Of a stretch of DNA of 64,000 nucleotides, positions 31,175 through 40,246 are shown one piece after another; positions within the stretch are counted from its first letter, which is position 1, and each line of letters begins with the position of its first letter. Position numbers and translations under genes: made by a program. Source of the DNA: Gordonibacter faecis (GTDB lineage: Bacteria > Actinomycetota > Coriobacteriia > Coriobacteriales > Eggerthellaceae); assembly GCF_030077735.1 (NCBI RefSeq), contig NZ_JASJEU010000013.1, forward strand, positions 258,439 to 322,438, read 5' to 3'. The notes below the pieces were generated by a model, which saw nothing but the letters and a program-made list of their open reading frames with translations, did not search any database and had not been told where the DNA came from.

Positions 31175-32239
31175 ATGACGCGCGAAGATGTTGAAATAGA
31201 GGGATTGGGCTATGTGGCCGACGACGAGCCAGCTGAGGCGCGCTCGCGTGCGGTGACGCCTGAGCTGACCGAGGATGATCTCGCGCTCGACCGCAGCCTG
31301 CGCCCGAAGCGCCTCGGCGACTACCTGGGACAAACGAAAATCAAGGAGTCGCTCGCCATCCTCATTGAGGCAGCGCGGGCGCGCGGCGATGTAGTCGACC
31401 ACATTTTGTTCTCGGGCCCGCCGGGTTTGGGTAAGACCACCCTTGCCACCGTGGTGGCCAACGAGTTGGGCGCGAATATTCGCACCACCAGTGGCCCTGC
31501 CATTGAGCGCACGGGAGATTTGGCCGCCATCCTCACGAACCTTGAGGAAGGCGACGTGCTGTTCATCGACGAGATTCACCGCTTGAATCGCATGGTGGAA
31601 GAGGTGCTGTATCCGGCGCTGGAGGATTTCGCGCTGGATATTGTGGTGGGCAAGGGTCCTGCCGCGCGCTCCATTCGGTTGGACTTGCCGCGCTTCACGC
31701 TGGTGGGCGCCACCACGCGCACGGGCCTTCTCACGGGGCCGCTGCGCGACCGCTTTGGTATCTGCTTCCGCTTGCAGTACTACGCGCCCGAGGAGTTGGC
31801 TTCCATCGTGCGCCGCTCAGCCGCCATCTTGGGCGTGGATATTGTCGAAGAGGGCGCACTGGAAATTGCTCGTCGTAGCAGAGGTACCCCACGTCTGGCG
31901 AACCGCCTGCTCAAGCGCGTACGCGACTGGGCGCAGGTGCGCGGCGACGGTGTGATTGATGAAGATGTGGCCGCACAGGCGCTCAGCTTCTTCGAGGTGG
32001 ATTCCTTGGGGTTGGACGCCGTGGATAATCGCATTTTGGAGTTGCTAGCGGTGCAGTTCGGTGGACGTCCCGTGGGCCTGACCACCTTGGCCTCGGCGCT
32101 GTCGGAAGACCCTGATTCGCTTGAGGATGTGTACGAGCCCTACCTCATGCAGCAAGGCCTTATGGTGCGCACGCCCAAAGGCCGCGTCGCCACCGCCCGC
32201 GCCTACGAGCATCTGGGCATTCCAGCACCAACGGCGTAG
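31175..32239 (+). CDS. ruvB: Holliday junction helicase ATPase RuvB
   Basis: A 354-residue AAA+ motor for branch migration. Walker A is GPPGLGKT (81-88) and Walker B is DEIH (132-135). Sensor 1 is GATTRTG, the arginine-finger region is GPLRDRFG, and the C-terminal winged helix includes GRPVGLTTLA. The N-terminal 35 residues are an acidic extension. Third gene of ruvCAB. Confidence 0.97.
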   Translation: MTREDVEIEGLGYVADDEPAEARSRAVTPELTEDDLALDRSLRPKRLGDYLGQTKIKESLAILIEAARARGDVVDHILFSGPPGLGKTTLATVVANELGANIRTTSGPAIERTGDLAAILTNLEEGDVLFIDEIHRLNRMVEEVLYPALEDFALDIVVGKGPAARSIRLDLPRFTLVGATTRTGLLTGPLRDRFGICFRLQYYAPEELASIVRRSAAILGVDIVEEGALEIARRSRGTPRLANRLLKRVRDWAQVRGDGVIDEDVAAQALSFFEVDSLGLDAVDNRILELLAVQFGGRPVGLTTLASALSEDPDSLEDVYEPYLMQQGLMVRTPKGRVATARAYEHLGIPAPTA

Positions 32240-32307
32240 CGGGAGGTGGGAGCCAGGCCGCTGCTTGTCGTTCGCTGATATGACGAGGTAACGTATAAGG
32301 AGATTAC

Positions 32308-32814
32308 ATGCTGACGCAAGATTATCTGATGCGTATTCTTTTGCAGTTCGCGGAAATCGTGCGCCGCAGTTGGACGAAGGCGCGCAAGGAGCACGACCCG
32401 AAGGCGGCGGCCGACATGCTGGAAGACGCAGTAGGGGAGGCTACTGACATCGACGGCGGCGTGCTGTTGTCTCTGTCGCCGGAGTCCATTGCCAGTGTCA
32501 TGCAGGTGTCGGGCGTCGATCCTCAAATCAGCGGCTACATTGCCCGCAGCTTGCTTCTGGCCTCGGCGTATCTGAATGAAGCAGGCGAGCATGCGCTGGC
32601 GGCCGTGCGCGCCGACCAGGCTCGTGCCATCGCTGACGCCTACGGCCTTGACCTTCCCACTACTGCTGAGGAAATGGAAAGCCTGCTGGCTGACGACGCT
32701 GATGTTGAGGTGGAAGAGGCTGAGCCCATCCTCGCGCTGCTTGGCTTCGAAGAGGGCCCGGCTGCTGCCCCAAGCCCCTTGGTAGCCGAAGCCCCCGAGG
32801 ATTCGCGCGCCTGA
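32308..32814 (+). CDS. DUF6483-like hypothetical protein
   Basis: A 168-residue, mostly helical, acidic cytoplasmic protein with AAGGAG before ATG 32308. The start MLTQDYLMRILLQFAEIV resembles small Firmicutes and Actinobacteria proteins classed as DUF6483. The last 40 residues are Ala/Glu-rich and low in complexity. It may be co-transcribed with ruvB (68-base gap). Function unknown. Confidence 0.65.
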   Translation: MLTQDYLMRILLQFAEIVRRSWTKARKEHDPKAAADMLEDAVGEATDIDGGVLLSLSPESIASVMQVSGVDPQISGYIARSLLLASAYLNEAGEHALAAVRADQARAIADAYGLDLPTTAEEMESLLADDADVEVEEAEPILALLGFEEGPAAAPSPLVAEAPEDSRA

Positions 32815-33008
32815 TTTAGATTGACGAAATCTGAGGCATTTCGGTAAACGAACCTCAGATAAAGGTTGATAAACGGCCGAAAAGAGGCAAGGCGATACGC
32901 GGTTTGCGCCCGCTCCGCACGCGCGGCCGCCCTTCTCTGGTCACGCACGGTACGCTATCATGGAGGCATCATTTTGCACGGAAGGGAATCCACGGGAGGG
33001 GAACCCGC

Positions 33009-34412
33009 GTGTCGGTCAACAAGGCGAAAATGCTGCTGCAGTCGTTGCGGTGGTACCATCTGGGCTTCGCATTCGTGTGGGCTGTCACGTTCGCGGGCTT
33101 GTCTCCAGCGGGCGGCGGCCCGTTCGAGGGGCAGCGCCTCTTTAGCCTGAGCGACCAGGCGTGCGCTATCGCCGCCATCGGTTTCGCCGTGCTCTACGAG
33201 CGTCGACGCATACCCTTTCCGCCTCGCTTCTCGGCGTTGGTTGGTGTGCTGCTGGCGGCAGGAGCGGCAACCTATTACCTTGCATCATCGGGCTATGTGC
33301 CTGCGCAATCGGGCGCGCTGGTTGCAGGCGTGCTGGTGGGCCTCGGCTTGGGTGCTTCCTACGTATTGTGGCAGCAGTTCTTCGCGTCCGAGGGTGCCTC
33401 GCGCACGGCTATCTATATACCGCTCTCGGCACTGCTCTCGGTCGCGCTGAGCGCGCTTGTCTCCGTTTTGCCTGATGCAGCGCGCGTCGCATGCTCGGTG
33501 GTCGTGCTGCCTCTGGCCGCAGCTTTATCGTTGCGCCTCTGCTTGCGTGAGATTGTGCCCGCCGACCCGACACCTCACATGACGGCCGCCTCCGCCCGCG
33601 CCACGGTGCGCGCGCTCTGGAAGCCGGTGTTCTGCACGTGCGCCATCGGCTTTGTGTGGAAGCTCGTGTCGCATCTGTTTGACGTGCCGGGCGGCGCTTC
33701 GTCTACGCCCATCTTGGCGGGCATGGCGCTGGCGGTGGCGGTCGTGGCGCTTATTGAGCTGTTCTCGGAGACGGGCTTTGCGGTATTGCGCGTTTACCAG
33801 GTGCTGTTTCCGCTTATCACGGGCGCGTTCCTCCTTCCGACGCTTCTGGGCTTGCAGTTCGCGCCACTGGTGGCGGGCATGCTACTCTTCGGCTTCGAAA
33901 TAGTGAACCTCCTGCTCATTGTGACGTGCGCGGTGTATTCAAGCGAGCGCTTGCAACCCTCCACCCAGGTGTACGCCCTCTGCGTGGCTCCCACGCTGGT
34001 GGCCATGCTTGCGGGCGACGTGGTGGGCACGGGACTCAGCCCGCTTGCCACCTATGACTTCGCCCTGGCCGTGAACATCCTGTTCGTGTGCGTATATGCG
34101 CTCTCGCTTGCGCTGTTTGTGGTGGCGTTTACGCGCAAAAACAAGCGCGACCGTAGCGGCACCACCGAAGAGCCTGCGCTTGACGTTGCCGTGGTAGGTG
34201 CCGCAGCACCGCTCGGCGGTGCACCCGCGCTGGCAGCAAGCGAAGGCGACGCCGCGCCCATCACGCTCGCCTCTGCAGCCACCCAAGCCACAACCGCAGA
34301 ACTCTCCGCCACGTCACCCGCCGCCGAAGAGCCCGCCCCCGACGGCATCGCCGCCCTTATCGAGCGCCGCCTCGACGCGCTCGAATTGGCCGAGCCCTTC
34401 AGCCAAGCGTGA
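33009..34412 (+). CDS. Membrane domain of a LuxR-type regulator (frameshifted gene)
   Basis: 467 residues starting at GTG 33009 after GGGAGGGG. The start RWYHLGFAFVWAVTFAGLSP and about 12 hydrophobic segments match the sensor half of Eggerthellaceae LuxR regulators. An Ala/Thr/Pro-rich linker follows from about 380. The frame ends at TGA 34410, exactly where the DNA-binding domain should begin; that domain continues in another frame. As read, the product lacks DNA binding. Removing one base (or adding two) near 34404 restores a full protein. It could be a real inactivation, a recent mutation or a sequence error. A flavoprotein gene follows, its likely target. Confidence 0.75.
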   Translation: MSVNKAKMLLQSLRWYHLGFAFVWAVTFAGLSPAGGGPFEGQRLFSLSDQACAIAAIGFAVLYERRRIPFPPRFSALVGVLLAAGAATYYLASSGYVPAQSGALVAGVLVGLGLGASYVLWQQFFASEGASRTAIYIPLSALLSVALSALVSVLPDAARVACSVVVLPLAAALSLRLCLREIVPADPTPHMTAASARATVRALWKPVFCTCAIGFVWKLVSHLFDVPGGASSTPILAGMALAVAVVALIELFSETGFAVLRVYQVLFPLITGAFLLPTLLGLQFAPLVAGMLLFGFEIVNLLLIVTCAVYSSERLQPSTQVYALCVAPTLVAMLAGDVVGTGLSPLATYDFALAVNILFVCVYALSLALFVVAFTRKNKRDRSGTTEEPALDVAVVGAAAPLGGAPALAASEGDAAPITLASAATQATTAELSATSPAAEEPAPDGIAALIERRLDALELAEPFSQA

Positions 34413-34569
34413 GCGTGAAGTGGTGGGTCTGGTACTCCGTGGCAACAACGTTCCCGCCATCGCGCGCAAGCTCTACATTTCCGAAAACACGGCGCGTGAC
34501 CACATGAAAAGCATCTACCGCAAGGCGGATGTCCACTCGCGCCAAGAGCTTATCGACCTGTTCGACTAA
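34405..34569 (+). pseudogene. Detached LuxR helix-turn-helix domain
   Basis: In frame +1 this segment encodes KREREVVGLVLRGNN, then ARKLYISENTARDHMKSI and SRQELIDLFD. It is a complete LuxR-type HTH ending at TAA 34567-34569. It has no start or ribosome site of its own. It is the missing C-terminus of the gene at 33009. Confidence 0.75.
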
Positions 34570-34741
34570 CCCCCGCAAAGCGGGTGGCCCTCCCAAAAGC
34601 ACGCCTTCTACCAGCCCAAACGCCAAAACAACATGAATTGGGGGATAGGTTTACGCACCCTTGCGGGCGTATGCTAGCCACGTGCGAGGCGGCACGCCCG
34701 CTCTTGCGCACATCACAGCAAGCAACAAGGAGGGAAACAAC

Positions 34742-36424
34742 ATGAGCGAATCAAGCAAAGGCATCTCTCGCCGTAACCTGCTCAAGGGAGCGGCGCTCAG
34801 CGCTGCGAGCGTGGCGGCGCTGGGGCTGGTGGGCTGCGGCCCGAAGGAGGCTGGCTCGGCCGACGCCGCCAAGGACGGTAGCGCCACCACCGCCGACGGC
34901 AAGCACACCTGGGAAGTGAAGCCGGAGCCCATCGCGGCCGACAAGATCAAGGAAACGGTGGACACCGAGGTGCTCATCATCGGCGGCGGCTACGCAGGCA
35001 CGTGCTGCGCCCTTTCCGCGGCCGAAAACGGCGCGAAGGTCATCCTCGTGGAGAAGGATGCCGTGCTGAACGGTCACGGCGTGGGCGGCACGGGCGCTAT
35101 CGCCTCGCGCGAGTTGGACAAGCTGAACATCAGCTTCGACAAGGCTATCGAAATGGAGCGCTGGGTGTCCACGTGCGGCAACCGCTGCCGCGAGTCGCTG
35201 GTGGCGAAGTGGTTCCGCGAGTCCGAGCGCTGCATGAACTGGTTCCTTGACCTGGCCGAAAAGAACGGCGCGAAGTGCATGGTCACGGTGGGCTCGCGCT
35301 CCACGGTGCACCCGGAAATCGACTGCTACCACATGATTTCCGGCGGCGAAATCTTCGAGCAGCACACCATGGCCGACTTCGTGGAGTACCTCTTCGAAAG
35401 CGAGGCCAAGAAAAATGGCGCCGAGTTCGTGTATGAGATGCCGGCTGTGCAGCTCATTCAGGACGACTCCGGCAAGGTGACGGGCGCCATCTGCGAAAAC
35501 AAGGACGGCGACTACGTGCAGTACAACGCCAGCACGGGCGTGGTGCTGGCCACCGGCGACGTCAGCTACAACGACGAGTACCTGGACGAGTTCGCCCCCA
35601 TCGCCAAGAAGGTTATGACGCGCCTGTGCTCTGACCAGGGCAATGTCGGCGACGGCCACAACATGGCGGCCTGGGCAGGCGGCGCGTTCCAGGATGGCCC
35701 GTGGCCCACGATGATGCACCCGCAGGCGGCCGCCACGTTCCACGGCCCCTTCATGTTCGTGAACCCCGACGGCAAGCGCTTCATGAACGAAGCCACGTGG
35801 GTGCAGGGCAAATGCGTCGGCGTCATGGTGAACGGCGGCTCCGACCACGCCTGGTCCATCTTCGACGCGAACTGGCAGCGCGACCTCAAGGACAGCCTCC
35901 AGTACGGCGGCGGCATGTTCTGGGATAGCTTCCGCCCCTATGGCACGGATTACCAGGTGGCCGTCGACTCGCACGCCAAGGGTGTCGAAAGCGGCCTCGA
36001 AAAAGTGCCGGACTTCTACAAGCGCGCCGACACGCTGGAAGAGTTGGCCGAGATGCTGGATGTGGACAAGGCCGAGTTCCTGAAGAGCGTCGAGCGCTAC
36101 AACAAGCTGTGTGAGCAGGGCGAAGACATCGACTTTTACAAGGAAAGCCATTTCCTCTATCCCATCAAGGAAGGCCCCTTCACGGCATGCATGGTGGCGC
36201 CGGGTCTGCTGGGCGTGTGCGGCGGCATCCACATCTCCGACAACTTCGAAGTGCTGAACAGCGAAGATATGCCGGTACCGGGCCTCTACGCCATCGGCAA
36301 CTGCGCGGGCGACATCTACGCGTACGACTATCCCATCAACGTCCAGGGCAACAGCCACGGCCGCTGCCTCATGGAGGGTAAGTGCCTGGGCGAGCAGCTG
36401 GCGGGCGTCTACCAGGAGATGTAG
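34742..36424 (+). CDS. Tat-exported FAD-dependent oxidoreductase (fumarate reductase flavoprotein type)
   Basis: A 560-residue protein beginning with a twin-arginine signal SRRNLLKGAAL (residues 9-19). LVGC puts a lipobox Cys at 32, so it is probably a Tat lipoprotein outside the membrane. The FAD motif VLIIGGGYAGTCCA lies at about 77-90. The C-terminal FAD segment VPGLYAIGNCAGDIYAYDY lies near 510. No heme motif CxxCH or FMN domain is seen, unlike classic flavocytochromes, so an electron donor must come from elsewhere. AAGGAGGG precedes ATG 34742. This family is much expanded in Eggerthellaceae, where members reduce unsaturated organic acids or other terminal acceptors. Substrate unknown. 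Confidence 0.88.
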   Translation: MSESSKGISRRNLLKGAALSAASVAALGLVGCGPKEAGSADAAKDGSATTADGKHTWEVKPEPIAADKIKETVDTEVLIIGGGYAGTCCALSAAENGAKVILVEKDAVLNGHGVGGTGAIASRELDKLNISFDKAIEMERWVSTCGNRCRESLVAKWFRESERCMNWFLDLAEKNGAKCMVTVGSRSTVHPEIDCYHMISGGEIFEQHTMADFVEYLFESEAKKNGAEFVYEMPAVQLIQDDSGKVTGAICENKDGDYVQYNASTGVVLATGDVSYNDEYLDEFAPIAKKVMTRLCSDQGNVGDGHNMAAWAGGAFQDGPWPTMMHPQAAATFHGPFMFVNPDGKRFMNEATWVQGKCVGVMVNGGSDHAWSIFDANWQRDLKDSLQYGGGMFWDSFRPYGTDYQVAVDSHAKGVESGLEKVPDFYKRADTLEELAEMLDVDKAEFLKSVERYNKLCEQGEDIDFYKESHFLYPIKEGPFTACMVAPGLLGVCGGIHISDNFEVLNSEDMPVPGLYAIGNCAGDIYAYDYPINVQGNSHGRCLMEGKCLGEQLAGVYQEM

Positions 36425-36429
36425 TAGAA

Positions 36430-36915
36430 GTGGAAACCGTCGACGAAGAGGCGGCGTTCGCCCGGCTGCAAGAACTCTACGACCAGCTGCCCGAACGCCA
36501 GCGCCAAGGCGAGCAGTTAGCGCAGGCGGTGGCGGCTGCGGAAGTGGTACGCTGCGAAGCTGAGTTGCACACCGCCCGCACGCTGCTTGAGGAAGCCGAG
36601 GCGCACGAACGCGCGGCCCGCGCGGCGTTGGACGAGGCGCTGGCCTCGGGCGACGATGCCCTCGTCGATGCGCGGCGACGTGCCCATTTGCATGCGGGCT
36701 CGCTTCTGGGGTTCCGCATTGGGCCGGCGAAAAATGCCGAGACCGCCCTTGCACGGGCGCTGGAGGAAGGCGGCTTCGCCACCGCTGAGGCGGCTCGCGG
36801 GGCCCTCATGGATGAGGACGCCCGCGCCGCCCTCCAGGCCGAGGTCGAGGCGTACCGCGCGGCGTACGCCGCGGCGCTGGAAGTGTGCGAGCGCTTAGGC
36901 GCCGCCGACGAGTAG
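36430..36915 (+). CDS. Coiled-coil protein, possible SbcC-like fragment
   Basis: About 161 residues from GTG 36430, six bases after the flavoprotein stop and with AGGAG in that gene's last codons. It is very rich in Ala, Glu and Arg and predicted almost wholly coiled coil. Segments such as ALARALEEGGFATAEAARGAL and AYRAAYAAALEVCERLG look like the arm region of SbcC nucleases. No ATP-binding motif is present, so it could be a remnant of such a gene or an unrelated helical protein. Function not assigned. Confidence 0.5.
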   Translation: METVDEEAAFARLQELYDQLPERQRQGEQLAQAVAAAEVVRCEAELHTARTLLEEAEAHERAARAALDEALASGDDALVDARRRAHLHAGSLLGFRIGPAKNAETALARALEEGGFATAEAARGALMDEDARAALQAEVEAYRAAYAAALEVCERLGAADE

Positions 36916-36947
36916 GGTAGAGCCGCGACAGCGTGTTCTTGGCACCA

Positions 36948-36979
36948 CGGGGCCGGGCGTTTGCTAGCGCCCGGCCCCG
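36948..36979 (+). terminator. Terminator hairpin
   Basis: A 12-bp stem CGGGGCCGGGCG (36948-36959) with its complement at 36968-36979 and an 8-base loop. It is followed by a loosely T-rich stretch (GGTTGTTTCC). Confidence 0.65.
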
Positions 36980-37187
36980 CTGGTTGTTTCCCAGGGGGAA
37001 CTTCTGCGTATCGCGGCTGATCAAGTAAGGTATTGTTGTTCACGTACCCCGCAGATTTGTTTTACGAAAAGGTAAATTATAGAGGAATGCGAGATTTCCG
37101 CGCCTTTTCACTGTTCGGATAGCGTATAGTGAACGCGTGCCCTCGAGGTGAGGGCGAGTGCTGCCGGTGTGTAGCACACAGTGTTGC

Positions 37188-37207
37188 CTCCCTGAAGGGT
37201 CAGGGAG
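37188..37207 (+). promoter_or_regulatory. Structured leader of the cold-shock gene
   Basis: The 36916-37224 gap ends in a leader of about 100 bases. CTCCCTGA (37188-37195) pairs with TCAGGGAG (37200-37207) immediately before the ribosome site AAAGAGGA. Cold-shock mRNAs often carry temperature-sensitive leaders, and this hairpin may be one. The promoter was not firmly placed. Confidence 0.4.
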
Positions 37208-37224
37208 AGGAAAGAGGATTTAAA

Positions 37225-37428
37225 ATGGCAGAAGGTACTGTGAAGTGGTTCAACCCCGAAAAAGGCTACGGGTTCATCTCCCAGAATGATGGCGAAGATC
37301 TCTTCGTCCATTTCTCTGAGATCAAGATGGACGGGTTCAAGACCCTTGACGAAGGTACTGCGGTGCAGTTCGACGTCACGACCGGCCAGAATGGCAAGCT
37401 CCAGGCAAGCAATGTGACGAAACTGTAA
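37225..37428 (+). CDS. csp: Cold-shock protein (CspA family)
   Basis: A 67-residue single OB-fold protein that binds single-stranded RNA and DNA. RNP1 is KGYGFIS and RNP2 is DLFVHFS; both are intact. The start MAEGTVKWFNPEKGYGF is characteristic. An in-frame upstream start at 37129 is rejected because the ribosome site lies just before ATG 37225. It is a single gene with its own leader and terminator. Confidence 0.97.
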   Translation: MAEGTVKWFNPEKGYGFISQNDGEDLFVHFSEIKMDGFKTLDEGTAVQFDVTTGQNGKLQASNVTKL

Positions 37429-37453
37429 GCGCAGATTCAATAAAACATGCTGA

Positions 37454-37484
37454 AATGGCCCCGCAGTGCGGGGCCATTTTTTTT
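37454..37484 (+). terminator. Rho-independent terminator of csp
   Basis: ATGGCCCCGC and GCGGGGCCAT form a 10-bp stem with a 3-base loop, followed by a T-run ending at 37484. Confidence 0.9.
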
Positions 37485-37566
37485 GCGCGTGGGGTGGAAG
37501 GTGGGGAAGGGGTTGGTGCGCAAGGGGTGTGCGGCGCGTGCGGCGTGTGGCCTGGGGCGTTCGCCT

Positions 37567-38646
37567 CTAGTGAATGAACATGGCGTCGCCGAACGAGAGC
37601 ATGCGGTAGCGCTCGCTGATGGCGTGCGCGTAGGCGGCCATGATGTGCTCGCGGGAGGAAAACGCGCTCACCAGCATCATGAGCGTGGAGCGAGGCACGT
37701 GGAAGTTCGTGACCAGGGCGTCCACCACGTGAAACTCGCTGCCAGGCAGCAGGTAGAGTGAGGTTGTTTCGCGGTCGCGCGGCGTGACCGTGCCCGCTTC
37801 TGCATCCCACGCGCTTTCCAGGCTGCGCACGCTCGTGGTGCCCACGGCCACCACGCGACCGCCGCGGGCGCGCGTCTCGGCGATGGCGTCCACGGTGTGC
37901 TGGGGCACGCTGTAGTATTCCGTGTGGATGACGTGCTTCGTGGGGTCGTCCTCGTCCACGATGCGGAAGGTGTCCAGGCCCACTTCCAACTCAACGGTTT
38001 CCCAGCCCACGCCTTGCTCACGCAGTCGATCTATGAGTTCCGGCGTGAAGTGGAGGCCGGCCGTTGGGGCGGCCGCCGAGCTTTCGCGGCGCGAGTAGAC
38101 GGTCTGGTAGAGTTCCTCGTCGCCGGCGTAGTCCTTGATGTAGGGCGGCAGCGGGGTGTGTCCCACTGCGTGCAGTGCCTCGTCGAGCGAAGCGAGGGTG
38201 GTGGAAAGCCGCGCGAGGCGTTCACCTTTCTGCGCGTCTTCGACCCAGTTCACAATTTCGGCGGAAAGTGCCACTTCACCTGCGGCATCGGTGAAGTCAA
38301 CCACCGCGCCCGTGCCGGGCTTCAAGCGCTTGCCGGGGCGCACGAGCACTTCCCAGAGCGCGCTCTTGTTCTCAAGCGGAGTGCCGTGCTGGCGCAGCAA
38401 GAATACCTCGGCCGCGCCGCCGGTGCCGCGCTTCGTGCCGAGCAAGCGCGCTGGCATGACGCGCGTCTCATTCGCCACCAGCAGGTCACCAGGCTGCAGG
38501 TACTCCGCAATGTCGCGAAAGATGCGGTCCTCAAGTGCCCCCGTGTGCCGATCCATCACCAACATCCGACACCCATCCCGCACCGGCGCCGGCTCCTGCG
38601 CAATAAGCTCAGGAGGAAGGTCATAGTCGAAGTCACTCGTCAGCAT
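37567..38646 (-). CDS. queA: S-adenosylmethionine:tRNA ribosyltransferase-isomerase QueA
   Basis: Transfers and rearranges the ribose of SAM onto preQ1 in tRNA, giving epoxyqueuosine. A 359-residue protein starting MLTSDFDYDLPPELIAQEP. Family signatures DLLVANETRVMPARL, ESSAAAPTAGLHFT and FVTNFHVPRSTLMML-like (LVTNFHVPRSTLMM) are present. Length is normal. It lies 809 bases from queH on the same strand, with repeats in between, so the two may not share a transcript. With tgt and queH this completes the late queuosine pathway in the window. Confidence 0.96.
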   Translation of the reverse strand: MLTSDFDYDLPPELIAQEPAPVRDGCRMLVMDRHTGALEDRIFRDIAEYLQPGDLLVANETRVMPARLLGTKRGTGGAAEVFLLRQHGTPLENKSALWEVLVRPGKRLKPGTGAVVDFTDAAGEVALSAEIVNWVEDAQKGERLARLSTTLASLDEALHAVGHTPLPPYIKDYAGDEELYQTVYSRRESSAAAPTAGLHFTPELIDRLREQGVGWETVELEVGLDTFRIVDEDDPTKHVIHTEYYSVPQHTVDAIAETRARGGRVVAVGTTSVRSLESAWDAEAGTVTPRDRETTSLYLLPGSEFHVVDALVTNFHVPRSTLMMLVSAFSSREHIMAAYAHAISERYRMLSFGDAMFIH

Positions 38647-38871
38647 GGGAAGTCCTTTGAGAACGGGGCGTACTATCCAAGCAGCCTATTATAGGCATTC
38701 CCCCGAAGTCGCGCCAGAACACACGCGCTCCGACAAAACCAGCCGCCGCTTCACAAAAGTGTGACGCGCTTCGCGCTATCTAATACGCCACAAGATGACA
38801 CCCTCCCTATCGCAATGACGCGGGCTCTTTTCGGTGCAACAAAAATCTAACTAGAAAGGTAATATTCGTAG

Positions 38872-38910
38872 GGGCGATTCACGAATCGCCCTCTCCGCCG
38901 AAGGCGGAGA
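38872..38910. repeat. Twin hairpins, copy A of the CGTAGGG repeat
   Basis: Hairpin 1 is GGGCGATTC-ac-GAATCGCCC (38872-38891). Hairpin 2 is TCTCCGCC-gaa-GGCGGAGA (38892-38910). Both are perfect. The stem sequences differ from copies B and C yet keep full pairing. Confidence 0.75.
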
Positions 38911-39095
38911 ATATAACTACGACCTGCGTTTCGCGCTTGCGCGCACTGAGGCTGTAACAGAGGATCCCGTCCCGCTTCACAAAGTGTGACGCGCTTCGCG
39001 CTGCTGATTACGCCATGAGGTGATTGCCCTCCCTATCGCCATGACGAGGACATGTTCTTCTTTGGTTAACCATACTTATTTGGCTATCCCCGTAG

Positions 39096-39172
39096 GGGTG
39101 CTCTCCAGAGCACCCGCTCCGCCGCTAGGCGGAGAACATAAGCATGACCTGCGTTTTCGCGCTTCGCGCGAA
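39096..39172. repeat. Three hairpins, copy B of the CGTAGGG repeat
   Basis: GGGTGCTCT-cc-AGAGCACCC (39096-39115), CTCCGCC-gcta-GGCGGAG (39117-39134) and TTCGCGC-ttc-GCGCGAA (39156-39172). All are perfect stems in the same order as the other copies. Confidence 0.75.
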
Positions 39173-39455
39173 CGGCGCATCCCTAAGGGACTAGGCGCTT
39201 CGCGCCGTCGCTGCTTACGCCGCTACGGAGGTTTTACCTCTTGTAAGACTTCGCCTTCAAGTCAGTCAGCCCGCGTCGTAAAGCTGGGATAAGTGGAACG
39301 CCTCTGGCGTACTAGCCAGCGCGAAAGCGCGTCACATAATATGGAGCAAGCGCGACGCCTGGGATGGCAAAAAACGTGCCTCGTGGAAAAATGCCCACGT
39401 CATGGTGTAATGACGCGCGGAATGCTCGCAAAATATCCGCCAGCGCGATGGCGCG

Positions 39456-40199
39456 TCACTTTCTTTCTTCACGCTTCCCCTGCTCGCGTAGGGCTTTCAA
39501 CACGGCGCGCTTTTTGGCTTGCTTGTCGGCGTAGGCTTGGTGTTCGGCGCGACGCGCGGCGCGCTCGGCATCGGCGGCAGCCAGCTCATCGGCGTGGGCG
39601 GCGCGTTCGGCCTCGCGGGCGGCGGCGCGGGCTGCTTTTCGCTCGGCCCGCTCGGCGGCGGCTTCCGCATCCGAGAAGCGACACCCGCAGTAGTTCTGAC
39701 GATACATACCCAGTTCACGGCTACGTCGCGTAGCCTCATCATAGAACGGCCGGAAGTCCTCAAACACCGCGCGCACGCCCGCGGCCGCCGCGGCGCGTTC
39801 CACTTCCTCACGGATGACATCGGTGTACTGGTAGGGGCTCACCGAAAGCGTAGTGCCAATGCCATCGAAGCCCGCCTCGGCCGCGCGCTGCGCCGTTTCC
39901 TCAAGCCGCGAGCGATAACACGCCCGGCAACGCGCCCGACGACGCTCCGGATCATCCGCAGCCAAACCCACACGCCCCGCGCATGCCTCCCAGGCCTCAG
40001 GCTCATAGGCGCCTTCCATCACGGATATCCCCTCGTCAGCCGCCCATTCGCGCAAGGTGGCCAAACGCCGCACATACTCATCCGCTGGCGCAATATTCGA
40101 GTTCGCATACAAAAGAGTCAACTCATGCCCCGCTGCCCGCAACACCCGAGAAGGCTCCAGCGAACAAGGCCCACAACACGCATGCAACAAAAGCTTCAT
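39456..40199 (-). CDS. queH: Epoxyqueuosine reductase QueH
   Basis: Reduces epoxyqueuosine to queuosine in tRNA; it is the non-orthologous replacement of QueG. A 247-residue protein. Conserved cysteines are Cys8, Cys9 and Cys12 (CCGPC), Cys91 and Cys94 (CRACYRSRLE) and Cys171 and Cys173 (YCGCRFS). These ligate the 4Fe-4S and neighbouring metal site. After residue 178 there is an Ala/Glu/Arg-rich helical tail of about 70 residues, longer than in most members. It acts with the queA and tgt products encoded nearby. Confidence 0.93.
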   Translation of the reverse strand: MKLLLHACCGPCSLEPSRVLRAAGHELTLLYANSNIAPADEYVRRLATLREWAADEGISVMEGAYEPEAWEACAGRVGLAADDPERRRARCRACYRSRLEETAQRAAEAGFDGIGTTLSVSPYQYTDVIREEVERAAAAAGVRAVFEDFRPFYDEATRRSRELGMYRQNYCGCRFSDAEAAAERAERKAARAAAREAERAAHADELAAADAERAARRAEHQAYADKQAKKRAVLKALREQGKREERK

Positions 40200-40246
40200 C
40201 GCTCTCGCCTTTCTTGTAGCTTTGCTTACCCATGGTAAAACTACCT

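Larger units (their letters stand above)
38756..39462. repeat. Cluster of structured intergenic repeats
   Basis: This fills the gap between queA and queH and has no gene. The 22-base end sequence containing GTGTGACGCGC occurs at 38756-38777 and 38981-39002. Degenerate inverted copies lie at 39318-39336 and 39442-39462. Between them are two copies of a body with CCCTCCCTATC, a CGTAGGG lead and paired hairpins. It is the same family as at 57754-58108. It looks like nested or tandem non-autonomous elements. Confidence 0.7.

Noticed and set aside
29983..31194. 403-codon plus-strand frame across ruvC and ruvA
   Set aside because: Shadow of two well-recognised genes; Arg/Cys/Trp-rich with no domain.
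34751..36754. 667-codon open frame on the minus strand across the flavoprotein gene
   Set aside because: His/Val/Arg-rich mirror of a high-GC gene; no ribosome site or domain, while the plus strand encodes a clear Tat flavoprotein.
38700..39460. CRISPR array in the repeat-rich gap
   Set aside because: Repeats are irregularly spaced, partly inverted and have related rather than unique spacers; no cas genes.
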